Shown in pieces: positions 61,601 to 64,000 of a stretch of 64,000 nucleotides of DNA; position 1 is the first letter of the stretch, and each line of letters begins with the position of its first letter. This DNA comes from Hydractinia symbiolongicarpus (Eukaryota > Cnidaria > Hydrozoa > Anthoathecata > Hydractiniidae): NCBI RefSeq assembly GCF_029227915.1, contig NC_079877.1:25197851-25261850 (forward strand), given 5' to 3'. The notes beneath the pieces were generated by a model, which saw only the letters and a list, made by a program, of their open reading frames with translations, did no database searches and was not told where the DNA came from. Both the position numbers and the translations under genes were made by a program.

Positions 61601-62503
61601 TTAAATTTGAATACACTTGTTTCATTTTCTATCCCTGTTAAAGGTCCCAGTGCAGTTTATACTATAAAGATCTATAGAACTTTAAGTTGATAAAACACTT
61701 AAAGTACTTCACACTCCTTTAGTCATCAAAATTGTAGACACATTCTTTTTACTTACCCATAAAAAAATTAATGCAAGGAATTTTAAAGTTCTCAAACACA
61801 AGCACTGCTATTTTTCAATAATCTTGTCATTAAAAGGAGCATGTGTATTTCATCAAATTGTACAGAAATAAAGTATACAATGTTTGCACACTGATTCTTA
61901 AAAGCATTGCATAAAAAAAAATCAGAGAATAATTTAAAATAAACGTTTTGCTATATTTTATAGATAATGATAAAAGATGAAGAAAAGATAATCGAAACTT
62001 TTACACCAGTATATACTTCCTCGACTCAAAAAACAGACTGTATAAAACAAAACAAAAAATTAGGAAAATTTTGGTTTTGCGGTAAATTTAAGACATTCAG
62101 TACCCGTTATGGTCCAGGATAAAACAAAATTGTAATTAGGTAAAAGTAGAAAGCAAATATACCACAGTTGTTCTTGTTGTTAATTTTATAATTTATAGGA
62201 TTTTTTATATAACTTTTATATTCTCACTAATTGGAAAAATAATGGATTACCAACCAACATGGTATCTCAAGCTTGGTTAAATCATCAGACCACAAGTTTA
62301 AGGGTATTGTGTATAGTACTAGTCCTTAATTCATGGAAAAATCCAAGGATTTCTTCCACAGCAAGGAATTGACCAGGATTAAAGTTGTAGGCATTTTAAG
62401 CCACCTATTTTGAACAGGCAAAACACAGTGATGTTAGTGAAACATACAACCTTAAACAAAACAAAACAAATAAGCTCTCACCTGGACGTCTTACTTCATT
62501 CAT
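25759..62503 (-). CDS. RhoGEF of the ARHGEF11/12 (LARG, PDZ-RhoGEF, RhoGEF2) family, about 1,475 residues
   Basis: Guanine-nucleotide exchange factor for RhoA, linking G-alpha-12/13 to actomyosin. Fifty-two exons join with consistent phases; exon 1 (62482-62503) reads MNEVRRPG. Order: PDZ (10-87), RGS-like (about 364-553), C1 (587-640), DH (about 838-1030), PH (about 1060-1170), acidic coiled-coil tail. Exon coordinates are in the part entries below. Length is close to human family members (about 1,520-1,545). The C1 domain is absent from vertebrate ARHGEF11/12 but present in fly RhoGEF2, so this looks like the ancestral form. An acceptor (CTTTCGCTTTTAG, ending 62549) precedes the ATG, so the 5' UTR is spliced. 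The last exon could be 25759-25914 or 28171-28197. Confidence 0.93.
26441..26492 (-). mobile_element. Truncated copy of the SINE-like hairpin element
   Basis: GACTACTTTGCGTATCACTA followed by CATACTGCTTGGCAGTGAACGGGATT, matching the left flank and box B side of the elements at 671 and 943. The rest is missing. It lies in the last intron of the RhoGEF gene. Confidence 0.6.
27181..27250. repeat. Two adjacent hairpins in the last RhoGEF intron
   Basis: 27181-27225: 21-bp arms around TTA with one mismatch. 27225-27250: ATTTGATTGAT and its complement around a few bases. Together they look like the two ends of a collapsed MITE. Confidence 0.75.
28171..28197 (-). CDS. Alternative RhoGEF terminal exon (8 codons and stop)
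   Basis: After the donor at 28435 (phase 0), an acceptor ACACAGCTTAG is followed by LIRASRAF and TAA. Using it would give a 1,432-residue protein. The acceptor is weaker than that of 25759-25914 and the exon is short, so it is the second choice. Confidence 0.3.
   Translation of the reverse strand, partial: LIRASRAF
29431..29502 (-). other. G-quadruplex motifs on the sense strand of a RhoGEF intron
   Basis: The minus strand reads GGGAGGGGGTGGGGAAGGG at 29483-29501, a canonical four-run motif, plus a longer G-tract at 29431-29450 (runs of 7, 4 and 6). Both sit in the 263-nt intron between exons 48 and 49. Confidence 0.6.
31785..31826 (+). other. G-quadruplex motif, antisense strand of a RhoGEF intron
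   Basis: Plus strand: GGGGG, ATT, GGGGG, T, GGG, CTA, GGGGG, TGCGCT, GGGGG, ATT, GGG. Five to six runs with loops of 1-6 nt, between exons 42 and 43. Confidence 0.65.
31936..36129 (-). CDS. RhoGEF exons 38-42: PH domain
   Basis: Exons 36054-36129, 35489-35580, 35230-35284, 32337-32424, 31936-31982. MLWEGSLIWKINPTKKLDLH opens the first strands, HVVLLNDFLVLLQRQDERYI follows, then IIKLTNIIIREVATDKKAFF and the C-terminal helix WVEHITEASELVK with the near-invariant tryptophan. The intron between exons 40 and 41 (32425-35229) is almost entirely a 23-bp minisatellite. Confidence 0.93.
32510..35172. repeat. 23-bp minisatellite, about 115 units, inside a RhoGEF intron
   Basis: Unit on the plus strand: CAATATACAAGAACCTCCC plus TTGA or TTCA. 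Variation is confined to a few sites (CTCCC/CTCTC/CTTTC, TTGACA/TTCACA, AAGAACC/AAAAACC). On the minus (gene sense) strand no unit contains a stop in any frame, so long artificial frames (YIVKGGSCILSREVLVYCQ) run through it; 23 units-of-three give a 23-residue repeat. It fills about 95% of the intron between PH exons 40 and 41. A block of about 630 bp is duplicated 1,496 bp apart. Confidence 0.97.
36304..40299 (-). CDS. RhoGEF exons 32-37: DH (Dbl homology) catalytic domain
   Basis: Exons 40248-40299, 40084-40136, 39317-39410, 38646-38731, 37823-37906, 36304-36600. CR1 is KRQEVIHELIHTERTHVRNL, whose glutamate contacts Rho switch I; CR3 is DIIASTHQRLVKYPMLLGGI (residues 968-987), with the conserved Lys-Tyr-Pro. 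The last exon continues into the DILNYVNSEIKETENKLRLE helix that joins DH to PH. All hallmarks of an active exchange factor are present. Confidence 0.94.
40462..44711 (-). CDS. RhoGEF exons 20-31: low-complexity linker with a possible microexon
   Basis: Exons 44657-44711, 44513-44569, 44364-44416, 44127-44155, 43336-43374, 43047-43065, 42696-42727, 42337-42370, 41331-41386, 40861-40946, 40606-40616, 40462-40521. The linker is Ser/Glu/Asp-rich (KIEEEEPDTEAA, ISESEKDDS, EIESDSDLEVETE). Exons as short as 19, 29 and 11 nt were placed by splice sites and phase. The 11-nt exon (40606-40616) is needed because splicing 40861 directly to 40521 gives an immediate stop. Individual small exons may be alternatively spliced. 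Confidence 0.7.
44824..45202 (-). CDS. RhoGEF exons 18-19: C1 zinc finger
   Basis: Exons 44992-45202 and 44824-44912. The spacing H587, CGFC, LLWGIGTQGYQC, C, H, C, C matches the H-C-C-C-C-H-C-C pattern of C1 domains. QYTYVTQCGFCQGLLWGIG resembles atypical C1 domains of RhoGEFs, which bind lipid or membrane rather than phorbol ester in most cases. Confidence 0.92.
45624..46837 (-). CDS. RhoGEF exons 12-17: rest of the RGS-like domain
   Basis: Exons 46795-46837, 46658-46721, 46118-46215, 45936-46005, 45794-45835, 45624-45681. Exon 14 carries NDQLADFRNKRALGLGGLFG, a segment diagnostic of the RhoGEF RGS (rgRGS). Exon 15 adds IEQTLLPHLEALM and exon 17 ASALATFMKQVGL. Phases run 1, 2, 1, 2, 2, 0 and close without a break. 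Confidence 0.9.
47110..47785. repeat. 66-bp tandem repeat, about 10 units
   Basis: Unit: GGGCTTGAAATATAACAGG, ATTTTTTGAGTCACATGAAA, ATACACTGCTTTACAGAGGG, TCAAAGG. Units are 64-67 bp; the first seven are nearly identical and the last three diverge. It lies in the intron between RhoGEF exons 11 and 12. Confidence 0.95.
48138..52846 (-). CDS. RhoGEF exons 5-11: PDZ end, linker, start of RGS domain
   Basis: Exons 52787-52846, 52608-52693, 51202-51285, 50737-50787, 49479-49553, 49156-49386, 48138-48602. Exon 5 finishes the PDZ (GSFVTLTLLGK). Exons 7-9 predict a helix or coiled coil (RIEQMLVQEREFHK, QTRIIALEHQIKVL). Exon 10 is Ser/Thr/Pro-rich. Exon 11 has an acidic stretch (EDDEFEFENERFDDHGPF) just before the RGS box; in the vertebrate proteins an acidic N-terminal segment contacts G-alpha-13. 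The RGS core starts FIDLKVLKNKPAHLAVFLHF. Confidence 0.92.
52040..52205. repeat. 24-bp tandem repeat, about 6 units
   Basis: Unit TTTGTTTCACATAAGTTTCT plus TTTG, with CACGTAA, CATGTAA and CACATAA variants. It lies in RhoGEF intron 6. The open frame across it (FHVSFFCLFHISFFCL) is a repeat artefact. Confidence 0.9.
54272..54302 (-). CDS. Possible alternative first exon of the RhoGEF, skipping most of the PDZ
   Basis: ATG at 54300-54302 opens MKKVLRDFRE and ends at a GAAG|GTTGGT donor in phase 1, the phase required by exon 5 at 52846. Joined, it gives MKKVLRDFREG followed by SFVTLTLLGK, a protein without the peptide-binding part of the PDZ. There is an acceptor-like TATTTTCAG before it. No promoter element was identified. 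Confidence 0.3.
56720..62503 (-). CDS. RhoGEF exons 1-4: start and PDZ domain
   Basis: Exons 62482-62503, 57150-57251, 56854-56903, 56720-56777. GLVQRCIVI leads into the carboxylate-binding loop GFGL (residues 23-26) and SGDNPVYVQSVKE, then KSGVQVGDQIVKVNG and HIEVVRLIKSG. In the family this PDZ binds plexin-B and IGF-1R tails. Intron 1 (57252-62481) is the largest and carries the nested transposon. Confidence 0.92.
58208..58286. mobile_element. Small MITE of the AACCTCG family
   Basis: AATCTCATCCCAG and CCCTGGTAACAAGGTT are the diverged inverted ends around about 50 bp; the interior has its own fold (ACTTTTTTCACTTTTT, AAAAAGTAAAAAAG). Confidence 0.5.
58640..60736. mobile_element. DNA transposon with CAGGCCTTGCC ends, interrupted by a LINE
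   Basis: A perfect 16-bp inverted repeat, CAGGCCTTGCCATGAG, is found at 58640-58655 and in complement at 60721-60736, with TACTG duplicated on both sides (58635-58639, 60737-60741). Subterminal regions share GAGCAATTGCTC and GCTCGCG motifs. Without the nested LINE it would be about 0.95 kb, with no transposase frame. It lies in RhoGEF intron 1. Confidence 0.85.
59132..60280 (-). pseudogene. 5'-truncated non-LTR retrotransposon with reverse transcriptase and zinc finger
   Basis: The minus strand reads FGFVPGRGTTDAIFLLRQLQ, AFVDLEKAFDRVPR, GIHQGSVLSPLLF, LLYADDLVLIAE (the YADD catalytic box) and KGLRVNTAKSKVM, which are reverse-transcriptase blocks in order. Then comes a Cys-rich finger (CGVCREG, FCQTCKHCVHKKC, CKRC) and a tail with SVMLYGSETW. 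Frameshifts near 60090 and 59728, and a junction near 59450, break it, so it is dead. The 3' end carries ACGGACGTTAAGCCGAG and a GATGATGATG tail at 59133. TTTAAAT on both sides may be the target duplication. There is no endonuclease domain. Confidence 0.88.
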
Positions 62504-62912
62504 ACTTCCACCTATGATAACATCTCTCTAACTATAGTATTCTACCTAAAAGCGAAAGTGAAATGGTTTTAATATTACCAACTACTTCTGTTCCAAAACG
62601 AGTATAAGACATAACAATATTAAATTAATACAATTACACAATTTTGATATAAGAAACAGGTTTTAGATGCTTTGTGAACCTAGTACACCTGTACAATGTG
62701 CATGTAAAAATTAAAACTGTCAATGCCATGCTACTTTCAAAATAACTTAAAATCTATGTAAAGGTATCAAATTGAAAAAAAAGAATAATATCTAGCAATC
62801 CTTATCTTTTGTTGTCTTGTCATTAACAAGCCATTTTTTGTTTAAAAAAACACAGTCTGGCCTTCAATTTGTTTTGAAAATGCAAGTTATTACGTTATTG
62901 CCATTCCCTAAT

Positions 62913-63147
62913 AATAAAAATAAATACGAGAAGTTTGATTGATGATGACATTTTTTATTTTATTTTAATGGATATTTTGTCTTGTTACTACAAGACACTA
63001 TCAACATTTATGTCTTGTAGTAACAAGACAAAACTACTACAAGACATTATCAACGTTTATAATGTCTTGTAGTAACAAGACAAAATATTCGTTAAAATAA
63101 AATAAAAAATTTCATCATCAATCAAACTCCTCGTATTTATTTTTATT
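62913..63147. mobile_element. 235-bp palindromic MITE
   Basis: Inverted ends AATAAAAATAAATACGA at 62913-62929 and 63131-63147. The complementarity continues inward (TTTGATTGATGATGA, TTTTATTTTATTTTAA, ATATTTTGTCTTGTTACTAC), so most of the element can fold on itself. The centre contains extra copies of TGTCTTGTAGTAACAAGACA. Confidence 0.85.
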
Positions 63148-63514
63148 GTGAAGTTATGTGCCCGAATTAAAATATTTAACATTTCACATATCAATAATTC
63201 AGTCTTGAATTAGAATACACTGTTAGATAAAAGATTGAATTTTTTGTTCACGGAAAAACAACAAAATCAGCTGAACCAATATACTCCCAGTATATACTTA
63301 AAATAACACCCAGTCAAAAGTCACTGACTGCTAAACTATGAAATTTTTTATTCAGGATTCAAAACGGTCAAATGGACCAGAATTTAACCAATTTTTTTAT
63401 GAAATGGCTTTATATTGTGATGTAAATTAAATTATTGTAGACTGATTTATATTCTTTTAATACAGCATTCTGTTGTCAGTGCATATATAAACAAATATAT
63501 CTTCCTGCTTCACA

Positions 63515-63800
63515 TAGGCAGTTATTCAGGAGGATTTTGACTGTTTCAAGAGAAAAGATATGGTTGGGTTGGGTGATGTGTAACACCAATTTAAAAGACA
63601 GAAAGAGTTCTGATGATTTAAGAAGCAGGCTGATTATTACTAGCATTAGTGATATTACCCAGATAGGAAGATAGAGTTGGCTGAGATACTTGGAAAGGAT
63701 GTAGGAAGGGTGTGTAAAGAATTAGGCAAAGCTGAAAGGTAGTTTGGGGCAGGCGATAACAAGACAGACTTGATATATACAGAGAAATTTGAGTTTAGAA
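63515..63800 (+). pseudogene. Decayed C-terminal fragment of a LINE
   Basis: In one frame the plus strand reads DFDCFKREKIWLGWVMC, NTNLKDRKSSDDLRSRL, ISDITQIGR, stop, SWLRYLERM. This resembles the conserved LINE tail (RWMCN, LKDRKSS, LRSRL, GRLRWxGHxER). DFDCFKRE aligns with DLDCLEEG at the end of the fragment at 59.2 kb, so both may be one family, here in the opposite orientation. Stops and the lack of an upstream RT show it is inactive. Confidence 0.65.
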
Positions 63801-64000
63801 CCTTTTTCAGCAAAATTGCCCTGTATGGCTAATTTTTTGTAGCGAAATACATTTTCTTATAGAAAATTAAGTAATTACCTATTTTTACAGGCAATTGAAG
63901 GAGTTTTGACAAGAAATGCTTATAGTTAAGGAGAATTAGAGATTTTTGAGAAGGAGTGACAACCCAGCTCAGGCCATTCCTTGAGACGAGTGTGATCGCA

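Larger units (their letters stand above)
62504..64000. other. Upstream flank of the RhoGEF gene
   Basis: Contains the 5' UTR segment after the acceptor at 62549, a palindromic MITE (62913-63147) and a decayed LINE tail (63515-63800). No further exon was recognised; the transcription start may lie beyond the window. Confidence 0.45.

Overview
This is an animal (metazoan) nuclear window: AT-rich, intron-dense, with GT-AG introns and dispersed transposon debris. The tRNA-derived SINEs, the MITEs with AACCTCG ends and the gene content suggest a cnidarian, perhaps a medusozoan. That is inference; I did not identify a species. I assembled exons by hand from splice sites, reading-phase continuity and protein-family resemblance, so every coding model is multi-exon and no single open reading frame represents a gene.

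Layout. (1) 2.3-4.65 kb, minus strand: a three-exon gene for an unrecognised 86-residue protein. Two hairpin-like SINE copies lie beyond its 3' end. (2) 6.67-13.82 kb, minus strand: a complete 12-exon MYST-family histone acetyltransferase of 543 residues. It combines a KAT6-type double PHD finger with a KAT7-type C2HC finger and catalytic domain. (3) 13.8-21.6 kb: no gene seen; it holds repeats, including a tandem series of TGACGTCA palindromes and a 568-bp terminal-inverted-repeat transposon. (4) 21.68-24.04 kb, plus strand: a two-exon gene for a four-pass membrane protein whose long cytoplasmic tail carries a duplicated module of tyrosine motifs (YENV, YGNL). Its intron is a tandem array of a dispersed repeat. 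(5) 25.76-62.50 kb, minus strand: a very large RhoGEF gene of the ARHGEF11/ARHGEF12/RhoGEF2 family. About 52 small exons encode PDZ, RGS-like, C1, DH and PH domains and a coiled-coil tail (1,475 or 1,432 residues depending on the last exon). (6) 62.5-64 kb: upstream flank with a long palindrome and a decayed LINE tail.

The large RhoGEF introns hold a 2.66-kb minisatellite of 23-bp units, a 66-bp satellite, and a nested insertion (a LINE inside a DNA transposon). The four genes do not form one pathway: one modifies chromatin, one couples G12/13-type signals to RhoA, one looks like a tyrosine-kinase-regulated membrane adaptor, and one is unknown. The 4TM and RhoGEF genes converge at 24.0-25.8 kb.
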